From the NCBI GenBank assembly GCA_023333565.1, contig JAJKFH010003493.1:2108001-2172000 (forward strand): a DNA stretch of 64,000 nt. Reading direction: 5' to 3'. Below, in pieces: positions 1-13,060 of this stretch (the first letter of the stretch is position 1; every line of letters begins with the position of its first letter). The notes under the pieces are model-generated. The model had not been told where the DNA came from. It saw nothing but the letters and a program-made list of their open reading frames with translations, and did no database searches. Source of the DNA: Puffinus mauretanicus (lineage: Eukaryota > Chordata > Aves > Procellariiformes > Procellariidae). The translations under genes were made by a program, and so were the position numbers.

Positions 1-3000
1 ATATGCTGGGAACTTTCCTGCTGTAAATATCCACTGCCTAGTTCTCAGCTTTAATATTTTGTCGTCTTTTTCCTTGCCCACACACGGCTGTTATGTTCAG
101 CTCATCACTATGGTCTATTTATTGTCACAAGCCTTTTAAATGGCAAATATTTTGAACTACCTGTGGTTGTGCCAGTTTACTTTTCAACACAGCGAATGAA
201 GGGCTTTCTACCTGGTATCTCCTAAAACTGGCACAGAAAGTCATTTCCTACTCAAGTACAAACAAACAAAAGTTTGACCATTTTCCTTTCAACCAGAGGA
301 GTTACTCGTGCCCAAGGAAGCATGCTTGATACATTTCAGCAGAAAACATGCTGCTTTGGGGATTTTCTCACACGCTTGCGATAGCAAGCTTTACTTTAAA
401 CTTTTCTGCATCCACGATCAAGCAAATGGTGTCACATATGAACAATTAAAAAACTGTACAAATCTAACCTCAATTTTCCTTACATGACCATGGCTCTAAC
501 AATGCAACCACTAGAAATACTGATGTATTTTACAGGCAGTTGCATCTGTGCATCTGCAGCTGCAGATGCAGCATAACATAGATTATAGAAATAATTCTTG
601 ATATTATAAACAGAAAAAAAGGAAGATGAACAAGATGTATACACAACCTTCAAAAATAATCTTCAAAAATATATTTCAGGATAGGGCATTTATAAAAAAA
701 GCTTTCTATTTTACCTGTATCTACAGTAATTTGTTACATTAAAAAAAAAAAAAGATAGATTAACTGAACTACTGGAAACCATAATAGCAACGGCAATGGA
801 TTACTCGCCTGTTGAGTACAGAATAGACTTGAAATCTGTGTTACGGATTTGCTGATATTTGGCTGAATGAATAACCTATGGAAACCTTAGGGCCAAAATT
901 CAGTAAGTACAAAAGTCTTCACTTCATTGTTAATTTAGTCATGGATTTTTATTTTAGTTGCTGCTAGATTATATGAAGAAAAGAAATCAAAATTGCACCT
1001 TGTCATATTTGTCTGGTATCATGCTCCCAGCTTAACAGTAATTGTTACCGAGCAAATGCTCCAAGGAATATTTACTAAACATGACTCTGAATTGCAGTCT
1101 GTCTCCGAATAAAATCACAGTTGCAAACTGCAGCTTTACAAAATCTCAGCATATGACAAAAAGAGACTAAAAGTGAACTGCCAGATTTCTGCAGTTCAGT
1201 CTCATTCTCTCAGGCTGAGACATAACTATCATATCTTCAGCTTACACACGTTTTAAAATCTCCCCTTCAAAATTACCTGCATTCTTCAGCTCTACAGCAG
1301 TCCCTGTTCCAACGCCTACCAGAATGGAGACTTTATATAGCAATTTTCTTCCATCAATCTAAATGAAAAGACATGTCGTCATCCCCCTCCATCCATCACT
1401 TTGTTTGTTGCATGTTAAACTGTAACTGCTGTGGCCTTACAATCACTGAACAGTACATTTTTTTAATTTTCTGCGAAAGCTTCTTCCTTAATTGCGCTGA
1501 ACAAATCGTAATGACTTTTTTTAATAGACACTCAGGGACAGTTCATAAAAACTCTACGCACCATTCAAATAAAGGTTTTATAGAACTTAACCAGATAAAG
1601 GTGAAATTAATCTTTTTTCAAAAAGCTATTATCCTATACACTGAGATATCCTTTCTGCAGTCTGACTAAACATCACTAATCTGTTATACCACCTCCTGGG
1701 ATGATAAGCACAGAGAAAGGAGAAAAAGCAAGCTTGAGTGTGAAGTCAGCCCTGTACCACACAAGCATAAACCATCATCAGCCCATATCCAAACTTCTGA
1801 ATAAAGTCCATGAATGCTGCAATCCCAAGAACCTTAATGGGACAGGTTGCGGTGCTGAATTTGTTTTCCAATTTATGTGTTATTTTTATTGCCACCATTT
1901 GATAATAAGTCTCTACATCAGGAGAGTCTTTACTAAGAAGATTTTGTTAAGAAGTATTGTTGCTTCGTTAGATCTTGAGCAGCCTTTCAGTCAATGCAAT
2001 GCCTTTGTCACTCCGCCATACCAGCAGTAGATGTAACATCAGCCAGACAACCTGCGCTCTTTTCAATAAATATTGGCATCAGACATCAGCGATACCAATT
2101 ACTGTGCTCTCGAAAATGAAGATTGCTTCCCTTCATCAGCAATAAAAGATGACTAAACTGTATTGCAACATGGTCAAAACACCTGGAAGTCTCCCCTGAA
2201 AAAAGGGGACAACGGCTCTCTGCATCCAGGGGCTTAACACACCACCCTGCAAAAGCTCTTGTGACACACAAACTCATGTCCTTCAAATTCCTATCACTTG
2301 GAAAAAAAACCCAAAACAACCAAACTGCCCAGAGAAACCCAGTCCAAAACAAGTTTCAAGGGGAAAAGTTCAAAATCCACCCTAGACAGAAAGGGGAATT
2401 TGGGTCCGAGCCACCAAAGAGATTCCACATTAAATTAGCGCAGGACCACTGTCAACAGCAGGGCAGGTGACAGCTCTCTCTAAGCTCTCTCCACATCTAT
2501 TCAGATGTATTCAGACCGATCTTGCTACGTAAACATTCCTAAATCTGTATCTCTTTCTCATATGCCACTGCAGGTCCAGTGACGATGAGCCACATCACTA
2601 GCTAGACAGCTAGCCTTTTCCCAAACGCAAAAGGTAGCCATCAAGGTCAGCATTGCCTTTTGAAGCAATGGCGACGCGTACAATGCGCAGCTGTCCGCAG
2701 GACCAAACAGGGCTGCAAAAGGCTTTTTTTTTTTCATGAATTAGTCCCTTAGGAAAGTCTTTACCCCAAAGCAAACTGCTGGCAGCATGAGATGGATGAA
2801 ATCTGTAATATTCACTGTGCAACAACACGCAGAGGGCAGCAGCACTGGAACCGTGCGCTGAAATCCTTTGTCACTGCACACCAAAACTTTTCTTTTTAAA
2901 CATGGGAATAAAATATTTAGTAGACTGTGTGACAAACAAATTTAGGCGAGTGTTTACATAGGAAAACCAGCCCTCTTGTAGCTGCACAAATAAATAATAT

Positions 3001-4920
3001 TCATTCTTCTTTGAAGAAAGAGCATATGCTCAACACTCCTTTGTCCTGTATCACAATAGAAAAACCCTTTGCACTGGAATATCTGAATCACTTCTTGGCA
3101 GTCTCTCAAGGTAAACAGAGTAAATTAAAAATAAGTGTTTATCGTAGGCGCACACATACACACACACTAGCAAAGTGGAGTGCTGTATTTGCCTATCAAA
3201 CATAAGAAGTGATTGAGTCCATCAGTCATTCAAACAAGCAACTGAAAAGTGGAAATAATGGGATGACAACATCAGAAAACAACCTCCCAGAAAGAGATGA
3301 GTTTCCTCATAGCCATTTGTCTTGTCTAATTAATCCCACATGTGGGACTAGACTAGAACATTAAAAAAAAATTAGGTACAAAATATTACTTTCACTGGGA
3401 AGCTTCAGAAGTACAAAAGAAACAGAAATGCTTTATGGTTGTGCTTTGCTTTCAAACCCCGTTTTTCACGTCATCTTCTTAATCTGGGACTCTGCCCCTG
3501 TGCCTAGATGAGACTAAGATAATGCTAGCAGCACAGAAGAAAGCAGTTGGAAAAGCTGGGGAAAATTATGTCGTTACCACTAATAAAACAAGATGTCAGT
3601 TCCTAATAGATTAAAAACCTGTGTATTAGGTTGCAGACTATTCCTGGGCACCCATGGAGCGGTCATGCCCAAGAGCGCTTCCCTCTGCTCAAGACCGGTG
3701 AAAAGGGCACGACCTATTCCCTTCCACGCAAACCTTGTCACAGTTTATCCGCATTTTTGTCAACTTGGAATTAGACTGCTGTAACACACTCTCCACAGGG
3801 CAAAACAAAATGCAGAAACAAATGCAGAATGTGTCAACTGCTGATTTAATGGAATTTCATGCCAGAAGCTTGTTGCCCTAATGCGTATGGGTCTGCGGTA
3901 TCTGTCCTCACAGGAGGCTGTGTAGGTATAGCAAGGTGGTGGGTTTGTAAAATGCTAAACCCAACAATTTTTGCAAGGGATTTCTGATCCTGAGTATGGG
4001 GACAGACACACTTTACCAGGTTCTCAAAACTGTGGCCATTTCTGAAAAACGCGGTTTTGGTTTTGCTGGGTTTTTTTTGAAGTACACAGCAGACACCTCC
4101 TCCACCACAGTGTGCACCAGGTAGGCTACCAGAGCTGAAATGAAAGCAGAGCTGAACTGAAAGCTCCCTCAACGTGCCAGGAAACATCCTCCATATGCCT
4201 ACGACTCTGAAGCAGACTACGTATGTTCCCATTTTGAACACAACACAACGTGAGCAGTGTTCCTCCATTTTTACGGGAGGAGCAGGGACTGTAGGTTGCA
4301 GCGTTTCACGACTGTAGTCTGAGGGGTGTGTGACTGTGTCTGCTACGATATTACTGATGAAGTTAATAATGTAAGGACATCCAGGGCATATATTGGATTC
4401 CATTCTTTTAATGCAATGAAGTAAACATGTATCATCTTTTTGCACATTAACAAGAGGGACGAAAGCTATTCTGGCACTTCTTGGCATGGTGACAAGGACG
4501 TGCCTGCTGGCACCATTTGCCCCAGAAACCCCCAAATAACATCCCGCACTAACTCCCCACAGGGAAAGTGGCGCTGAACAAAGTGCCGACAAGCTGACAG
4601 CTTCACACACAACTTGGCATGCATTGGCAAACTTTTTAGAAGAAAAGTAAAACGAGGATTCAAATTCTTTGTTGGACCTCCATCTAAAGTAGGCAGCAGT
4701 GAGCTTGTTTTAGGCACGCAAACACATGTGTGTGTGTGTGTGCTGTGCATATGCATAGGCATCTGTATATATATGTACATACACAGATCCCTTGGTGTCC
4801 ATACGTGAATCATTGGTACGCTTTTGAGGCAAAGAATATTTAAAAATCTTTTTTCTCCTCTCAGGAGAATCGTAAGGGCCGCTTTCAAGATTTTACTGAA
4901 GAAAGTTCCCACTTTGCTCT
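1..4920. other. RARB intron sequence, no gene recognised
   Basis: AT-rich non-coding DNA with an A-run at 741-753, a perfect 22-bp palindrome at 549-570, a CTCF-like core near 2826-2840 and a (TG)8 microsatellite at 4727-4742. The longest open frame (3846-4610, minus strand) shows no domain, biased composition or family resemblance, and I treat it as chance. Confidence 0.6.
549..570. repeat. Perfect 22-bp palindrome
   Basis: The left half is TGCATCTGCAG and the right half is its exact reverse complement, with no spacer. It contains two PstI-like CTGCAG cores around a central CAGCTG E-box. It sits directly after a related partial repeat (GCATCTGT). Confidence 0.9.
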
Positions 4921-5163
4921 CGCAGAGTACTCCCCCCCCCGCAATCTCTCTTCAGTTTGCTCTCAGAAGAAGGAGGCGCCACTCGATCCCTCCCGCTTTG
5001 GCTGGGGCTGAAGTGCCTGAAGCGCTCCACTCCGCTCCCCTCTCTGCCTCCGCCCGGGGAGGATGCCCCCCGCGCCCGGGGACAGGCACCACGCTGCCGG
5101 GACGTTGCTCTGCGGGAGCATCCTGCTGCAGCGCTTCTGCTGCGATTGCCCACGCCGAGCTGA
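4921..5163. promoter_or_regulatory. Isolated CpG cluster (small CpG-island-like segment)
   Basis: I count 20 CpG dinucleotides in about 240 bases, with several CCGCCC/CCCGGG-type GC boxes, inside a CpG-poor AT-rich intron. This density suggests an unmethylated element such as an internal promoter or enhancer. No known RARB exon peptide is visible in it. It is not the beta-2 promoter: the beta-2 response element and first exon are both absent nearby. Confidence 0.5.
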
Positions 5164-8100
5164 ATGCATTTAATTTATCCGCTCCCTGAAAACTGCTTCA
5201 ACTGACTTCTCCCATGCTTGATGTCTTAGCTGAAGGAAAACGGGTTAATTCCTGTTGCAATATATCTGAACCAGATGTACTTCCCCCCCCCCAGCCAGAA
5301 AGAAAGGGGGAATTGCAAAGCTTTCCTTCTCCTTTGAAGGAAAATCTACCTTTTGGTTATTGAGTCAACTCCAGACCTTACATAAAAACACCTTGGCGTC
5401 TAATTCCTTCTCTACTGTATAGCACTTGCATGTTTTCCTTTGGCATTTATAGGGGTATGAACGCGATGTGTCTGTTACAAATATTCCCAGCACATAACTG
5501 CCCTAAATGAAGTAGGAAGAAGATTACTAGAACACCCCGGTTAACACACCAAAATTTTACGTCAGACACGCTAGCAGCCAAAACGCCTCCCTTTGCCATC
5601 AGAAACCTCTTCAGGAGAAGAATCAGCTTGCAGAACTGGCGGAAGAGCCTGAGGAATGTATCGATACACATCGAGATTTAGGAAAAACAACAGCAGAGAG
5701 ATCTGTTCTCCCACCACTGCTAATAAATAAGGTATTAAATCGTTAAGATTTCAATTACAAGGGAAGAATGTGGCTAACCAAATAAAAGCAGGGGGAGCTG
5801 AAATAAGTAGTAGGTTAAAGATTAATATTCTGGGTTCAGAACAAAAGGATGCTCTTTTGTGGCACTGTGCTTATGCCTCTGAATGTAAACATTGTTCTGA
5901 GAACCATTTTTTCTTTGCCCAATCTTTAAAGGGTAATAAATTAGACCTTGGACAGCCATACAAGCTGCTACTAGATGTGAATGTGAATGTGTCTGTAGAA
6001 AAGGCTGACTTTCAATCAAAGTCTATTGAAAGAATAGTTGGATTTTCTAAAGAAGCATGTTGTGCCTATTAACCAACTTACAAAAGGGGCCATTTTCTTG
6101 ATTTATGTTTGGTTGCTATAGAGATCTTGCAGTACAGACTGGCAGGTGAAGCTCCCATTTAACAATCTCACAGGTTTTTTCTTGGCTATACTCAGAGGAC
6201 ACGGAGCTACAGTAGGTAAAATCCACCACACAAACATACCACATCTGTCAAACTTAAAGATCAGATTTAAGGCTTTCCAAGAATTTATCGGGAATACGGT
6301 AGAGTTATTACACAATCTTTGCCCACAAACATTTTACACCTTGAAAAATCTTATCGCAGCGAGCTGCTTCAGCTCTGTTAGGTTTTGTCACTGATTATCT
6401 TCTTATTCAGCAGGTAATTGCTGGTGAGCAGGATTCCAGCACATCACGGCACCGCAGGGTTGTTGTCTGTTTGGGGTTTTTTTTTGCAAAGCACACAACA
6501 TATTCAAGAGGAAGAACCCTGGTTCTGCAACAGCAACACCGATGCTAACATGTGCAAGGGGGTGTTAATGAAAAAAATAATAAAAATCCCTTTGCCATGA
6601 GCCACAAAATACCCCGGAGAGTGTGCAACTGAGAAACGACGCAAGTCGTGCTGGAGTCCGAAGGAAAACTTTTAAATGTCAGTAGGTCACAGGCAATTCA
6701 AGACCTGGACTGAGAAATGCTATTATCTGAGACCAGGCCCTCTGCCTAAACTCTTATGAAAGGTTACTGTATGAAAACTAGAGTCTTGGAAGAGGAAAAG
6801 ACAACGCAATTAGCAACCTATGTGATGCTCTAAACAGTAACTTGGGGCGGGAGAACAGCCCATCTGCATGGCAGTACATGCTTCAATCCAAAACCAAACC
6901 AAAACAGTATCTAGGATGCCAGCCTTACCTTAGTTGGTTCCTTGCATTAGCAGATAAAATATCAAATATACGGAACAGAAAAAGATTTTAAAAAAAGAAA
7001 ATCAAAACTAGAAATATGATTCTTTCTGTATTTAACATGAGAAAAAAATTCAATTATTCCTATGCGACTCCGTGATTCAACAAGAAATCTCCATTGGCCT
7101 ACCTTATCAGAAAGGAATCTGCATTTCATAAACCAGTGAAGTCATTTGATTAAAGTAACACATTTTGACAGAAGGCAGTGCCTTAGAGCTGCCTTACTTA
7201 TCAATATCTTCTACATTACTAGCACTGTACTAATAAAAGTTCTACGTAAATAGACAGCAGGGGCCAAGTAAAACAAGAAATTAAAGCTTTACGGCTCCCT
7301 CCCCATTTTACAGAAGTCGTAAGAGGGGGTGGGGTGCTTGGGAAGGGCCAGTCCCACAGCCCCCCCGAGGGGTGCACCCTATGCACCCGTCTTACCAGGA
7401 TCTCTCCATGCACAGCCCGTGCTCCTTCACAAACAACTCCTGCTCCTTGCCAGGAGCAGCGACCAGCTTGACTGCTCAGCCCCACGCAAACCCAGCACGT
7501 TCGCCATGCTCACCCAGACAAAAATCAAACTGCACATGACACCAATGAAAAAAAAAAAACCACCCCACATTTTTTTTTGAATTACTGCACGAAGTTGCTA
7601 CCAAGGAGGTCTGATTTCAGTTCCTGAGATGTATTTAGTGTCTGCAGAACGAAGAGGTTGTTTGGGGGGAGATAAACAGCCACCACAGGGAAGGCACCAG
7701 CATGGTACAAGATGGCTCTAGGTGGAGTAACTTCCATGTGCAAAGGCAGCTTAATCCAATGCTTATCAACACGCAGAGGTGAGAGTCATATACAGCATCA
7801 AAAGGTGTAAGAGAATAAAAGCTTATCTCCTCCTAAGGCCAATACAGATGCCTCTCCAGAGGCAGACAGCTTGGGGGTTGAAGTTGGTCTGATCCTGTAC
7901 AGCTGAAATTAATGAAGAGGAGCTTTGCCACCGAGTTCAAGGGGGCAGGAGTGAGGCTTGGGCAGGAGGAGGTCTGAAGTCAGGCACCCACAATTCAGCC
8001 TCTCCAGAAATGATCTTCCCTTTCTGCCCCTCTCTCAGAGGAGAAAGCTGCAAAAACTTGCTTATGTTTAAAAGGGGGAGGAGGAGGGTAATTGCAGTAA

Positions 8101-10180
8101 TCTTCAAAGGATTTGTTTTAATTTCTGCTGAAAGGACAGCAAGTCTTTCCTTGTTTGAACATATGGCTTTTGGGGAGAGGGCTCTGAGTTATTTCATTAC
8201 TGGTCTTTTGGAATTTTGCTGATTATCGGGAACAAATACGGCCTTAACACCAGAACTGTGATGAAGAAAGATGACTTCCTTGTAAAGCTCTCCGTTGTTT
8301 GCATCCTAGTAATTATTCAGCAAATGGATTCCACCTGTTGCACATCACCCAGCACATACAGATGGGACTGAAATATATCCTGGATTTATATTTTATTTGG
8401 ACTAACAAAGCCAGGATTTGAATTCAAGGGGCAGTGAAGGAACTAAGAATGTTCTGCATCAGAAACTTGGAAAAAGAAATACAGGGCTTTGGCTGTGGCC
8501 CTTCTGCTCAGATTATCTCCAAATACTTTACATGCAGTGACTCCTCCTAGGGAAAGTAGGAGCGATCAAATCCATTACGCTCTGCTGTTGAACCCTGTCT
8601 CAGGCCTCCTATTGACATGTTTCTTTTACTTCCTGTTATTTATTTCTTACATTAAAAGCACTGGCAATATTTTGACCATCTCCTGCTTTAACTCCAAATC
8701 ATGATGAAGGCAGATTTGACCGTTAAAACAGTATTACACAGAATCTGTCATCCAGATTGGACAGTAACTTATTAAACCCCGTTTTATTGAAAGTCTGCAT
8801 GTCGGCATTTTGGTTTTAGTGTTGAACTTGGCTTTTCCATGAATCTTATAAACAGAAAAAGCACAAACACTGAAATCCTGTCCCCACTGAAGTAATAGGA
8901 TTTTTGTCACTGATGTCCACGGGGTAGGATTTCAACCCAGATTACTAACAGATTTAAAAAAAAAAAAATCCTCAATTTCTGCCTCTCCAATGTACACCTT
9001 TTGACTGGAGAGGTCAGTGCGGAGGAAAAAAATTCAGGCAGAAATGCTACTATTAAAAACACGTTCTAGACAACATCCCTGTGCACGTGCATGCACACCC
9101 ACATCTCCTGAAGAGCTGCTGAGAGCACGTGGCGTCACATGAGGTATTAGACCTGCAGTCTCTAAATCCCTGAGGATATGTCCAATAACAGAAAGATCCT
9201 AAATAGTGCAGACAAGTAACACTTAATGCAGATCCCTTAACTATATAAAAATATATGGCGTCTACCTTCTGTCATTCTACAGGATGTAGCGTCTTAGATT
9301 TTGGTCTTCAATATGCATATACATGGTATGTATGCATGCAAACACAACAGGGTGGTAATATCCATGTGGAAAGCTGCTGCATCATATAGTAAATGAGTTT
9401 ACTGTACACATCCCCTCCCTTTTGCCTGGTAACTTTGGGTCCTTTTTCGTTTCAATGCAGTTAAGACTCTTTCAATGGCTGCGCATGGTATTCCATAAAA
9501 AGCAATGAGGGTGGGAAAAGAGGTCATCTTCTCCCTGCTCTGTGCAGAAAGGGCCAACTTTGGGAGTCTACATTCTTCGTTGCCCTGAAAGTTTAACAAC
9601 AGACTTCAGCTCCACAAGTGAGCACCAAGGGCTCGGTGCGCCCACCAGTTAAAACTTGCAAGTTTTAACATCAATCCTTGCAAGAGAAAAGTTCTTAGGT
9701 CATTTCTAAAGGTGTTTTGCTGTTTAATAAGCATACCTCCTCAGTTTGCAGGAGGAGGATCTTGAAAAAAAAGTTACAATAAAACTTAAAACCCTCCAAA
9801 ATATTCTTAAATAGCTTTCCTATAACCCATATGGCATATAAATGAATATAGGATAGTGTTGTATAACAAGTTTATTGGCATACAGTTGGTATGGCCAGAT
9901 TACTTGTCTTTTTAGTGAGTAACCTTAGACTGTAGCCATCTTAAATGCATGCTGATAAATCTTAAACATACCAGTCCACTGTGCTTTATTTGTTCTTCAT
10001 ACATACACTTCTCTTAAAGTATGTAAGTAGTTATTTGCATATAAAATTCTGATGGCACACAAAGGATTTGATTTATGCATTCCTTTGTAAACCCACCAAA
10101 ACCATTACATTTTCCATCACTGATAAAACCTCTAGGCTTTTAAACTCACACATGTATTTTTACAATTGTTAAGCTGCTGT
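5164..10180. other. RARB intron, nothing recognised
   Basis: AT-rich sequence with scattered homopolymers (a C-run near 5283-5292, an A-run near 7549-7558, an A-run near 8957-8968). A short stretch around 7300-7330 (CCCCATTTTACAGAAG) resembles the 3' part of a reversed MIR, but it is too short to call. Confidence 0.5.
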
Positions 10181-10287
10181 TACGGCCTGGGAAGGTTCCT
10201 GGTCTGGTAACAATGGAAAACTGGAGTCTTATGTTTATCTTCAGGCCAGGACGGATGGAGGCAGCAATAGTATATGCTTTCCTAAAC

Positions 10288-10304
10288 TGACCCGCTAATG
10301 ACCT
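10288..10304 (-). promoter_or_regulatory. Candidate DR5 retinoic acid response element
   Basis: The minus strand reads AGGTCA TTAGC GGGTCA: two full PuGGTCA half-sites in direct repeat with a five-base spacer. This is the textbook arrangement for RXR-RAR binding and retinoid activation. It lies about 41 kb downstream of the beta-1 exon, inside the intron of the receptor gene itself. Binding and function are inferred from sequence only. Confidence 0.6.
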
Positions 10305-12000
10305 GAATCCTGCCCTGAGGGGTTAGTATCCCTTGGAGTAAGAGGATATTTAGCTCTGATGCCAGTTCAGCCTACTACTCATTTAAAAGAAATTGCCTCA
10401 TCCAAGTTAAGGGGTTTAGATCCTATTCTCCAAAATTAATCATTCATACAGCCTGTGTTTTTTCAGACGTTATTAGCTTAGAATCATAGATGTTAGTTAT
10501 GAAAAATATCTGTATTAAAACCTGAGTAGTCTTGTACTGCAAAAATTAGTATGGCCAGTGCCAAAGGTAGAAGAAAACTTCAGTACCACAAAGATTTAAG
10601 AATGGGTTTGATTGCTTATTACTTTCAATAGCCTAACTTCAGCAAGTCTGGTTTGTGCATCAAGTCAGCCATTCTTGCGTCTCTGCCGAACCAAGGCCTT
10701 CCAGTGATATCAAGTCCTTTACTGACCAGGTTCCTTCCTTAAAAGGATGGAGAGAGCATTAAAAGGATGAAGCAAGCAGTTTGGATTAAACAGAGTAACT
10801 TCACCCACTCTTTCGATAAAACCGATTTGTCCTGAGGTTACAATAAATTCAGCTACACTAAGTAACTATTTTCCTTTATCATAAGCATGTGCATTTTACG
10901 TGTTTCTGATCAAGATCAGAGATGGAAAATGGCACAGGATGGCTATTTCCATGATATCCTCTCGCACATCTGGAGATGAATGACGCTGCGTTCCAAAAGG
11001 GTTGTATAGTTTGGAAAACACCCAGACATTTAAGTGCTTACTCACAAACCCAAATGTGCAGCCTCGCCAAGCACTACCAAAATACCATACTCTCTAATTT
11101 TCTTCATTATCACAGGGTAATGATATGACCAGAACTCATATTTCCTGGAGACCACGCTCTCTTCTTTATCTCTCTGTACATCTGCCACTCGGTGTTGTCC
11201 AAATTCAGAGCAGCACTTGCTATTATTCTATTACAGGTTTTCCTCGCATGCTAATCCCCCGGGAATCTGGCATCCCAGTTCACAGCAAACCCTATTCATG
11301 CACACACGCAAAACAAGAACCAATTTACCATTTTGCAGAAACATCAACAACAAGAATTAAAGCTACAATAAAATTGCACGTTTATTTAAGTTTCTCGGCA
11401 CAATTCCCATCCAGATAAAATCACCATTTATGCCAGCCTGAAAAAGTCCACAAAAAAGTTTGCTGAAATTTTGCTCCTAAGTCACTTCAATGCCTTGGAA
11501 AATGTTCTCCCTTTCCAATTCCCCCCAAAATGGAACAAAATAGGTTTGGTGTAAAGCTGATATGTTTTAAACATTAACTTTTAGGCAAATTCTGCTCTGC
11601 ACCTCTGAATGTTACTGCCTTGGGAGATTCCACATCTCCGGAGGTAACATTTGCATTCTGCAGCATGTCACAAAAAAAAAAAAGAAAAAAAAAAAAAAAA
11701 AGAAGAAAAATTTAGTACCACACATGGCAACGTGTAAATCTACTGCCACCATATTTATCACATATATGTATTTAAAAGTATTTAGCAGCCAAGCCTTTCT
11801 TGAAGATTTTACAGTAATCTCCTTACCCCTCAAAAACTTTCCGAACTTACAGCCTTAAGTGCCTTTGAAACCAAATTCAATGACTCCTAGAAAGTTCATT
11901 TAAAAAATTATTTCCTACTACAAATGAAAAGCATGCTACATACCAACTCCCCTATGCCAGTATGCAGGACGAGTACTAAGAAATCATAATATTCAAGGAT
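10305..12000. other. RARB intron, nothing recognised apart from an A-tract
   Basis: AT-rich sequence. A long interrupted poly(A) occupies 11672-11710 and could be a decayed retroposon tail, but no body is identifiable next to it. Confidence 0.5.
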
Positions 12001-12550
12001 ATCAACACGAGTTCTTTGACAACTTTGACCACTTGCGCGCAACACCGCGCCTGCAGCTAGGTTATCCCAGCAGGCAGGATGAAGGTTAGAACGGAGCGCT
12101 CCAGGCTTTCCAACTGGATGCACCTAACGCTCCTGCACCAGCCGAGGAAACACCTCCTCATCTCCCAAAAGACAGGCGACGTTTCTGCCCGCTGCCTCCT
12201 ACCAGCCACTATGTCTGCTCCTGCCCATGTGGGAGCGGGTGCAGCCTGGGCTCACCAGGGCTGCCCAGCACCGTGACCCAGCGCCTCGGGTGCTGAGCAG
12301 GGACGGGAACACACCTCGGCACCCCGACAGCACCGCAGGCAACAAAAACTCGCAACCTGTTTCTCAAAGCCCCCACCAGCCAAAGGCCTGCAGGCAGCAC
12401 TTCTGAAAACGCGCCCAGGCAGGCGGCCCGTGCCTCTCGGCGCCAGGCTGGGGGTCCCCAAGGCGGTTCGTGACCTTTACGCCGGCAGCTCCAAGCCGGG
12501 CAGGTGGCAGGGCACGAGCCACGCCGGTACGTATGCTCCCCTGGATCCAG
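12001..12550. other. GC-rich patch within the intron
   Basis: Distinctly richer in G+C and CpG than its surroundings (for example GCGCGC around 12030 and GGCGCC near 12440). It has open frames on both strands, as GC-rich DNA usually does, but no recognisable protein. It directly adjoins an AT-rich block that looks conserved. Confidence 0.45.
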
Positions 12551-12559
12551 GTACGCTGT

Positions 12560-13060
12560 TAATAAAACTGTCTATCCCACAGAGCCTGCAGAATAATACA
12601 TTTTGTATTCTAATGAAGTAATTATTAAAATAGGTAATTATTGAAATAACCACATCAACTCCCAGTCATTAAAATCCTCCTAAACAGAACGGCATGATGA
12701 CTTAGGCTATTAGAAAGCTTGGCAGCCACCCAACGCCTACAATAGCTTCTAATTAATTGATCTCACCTCTAATCTGCTATTGTTAGCCTAGTGCTGATCA
12801 TTTGTTTGGCCTACAGATCCTATTGCCCCTTTCATTTGATTGTATTTGTTACTGTACCCTCTCTATCTCTTTCAATTAAGCACAGGTTAAGTGGTTCAAC
12901 CGCAAGAGAATAGGAGATAATGGCACCAATCAAAGTAATCTCTTTAATTTGCTAAATGGATTACAGGGAAACCCCAGCCAAAGTGAAGTCATAGCTGGTG
13001 GCCTTCACTTGAACTATACACAAAGAGTATCTAATTATTAACCCACCACATGCCAAACTT
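12560..13060. promoter_or_regulatory. Candidate conserved non-coding element with homeodomain sites
   Basis: A block free of repeats and low-complexity runs, dense in TAATTA/TAATTATT, AATTAATTGAT and CAATTAAG sites. It begins with a 16-bp tandem unit (12618-12633 and 12634-12649, 14 of 16 bases equal), each copy carrying GTAATTATT. The texture resembles developmental enhancers in gene-desert introns. I cannot check conservation from one sequence. Confidence 0.35.

Noticed and set aside
3846..4610. 254-codon open frame on the minus strand
   Set aside because: No recognisable domain, irregular composition, no splice or promoter context that fits, and it overlaps other equally featureless frames. 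It is most likely chance in non-coding DNA.
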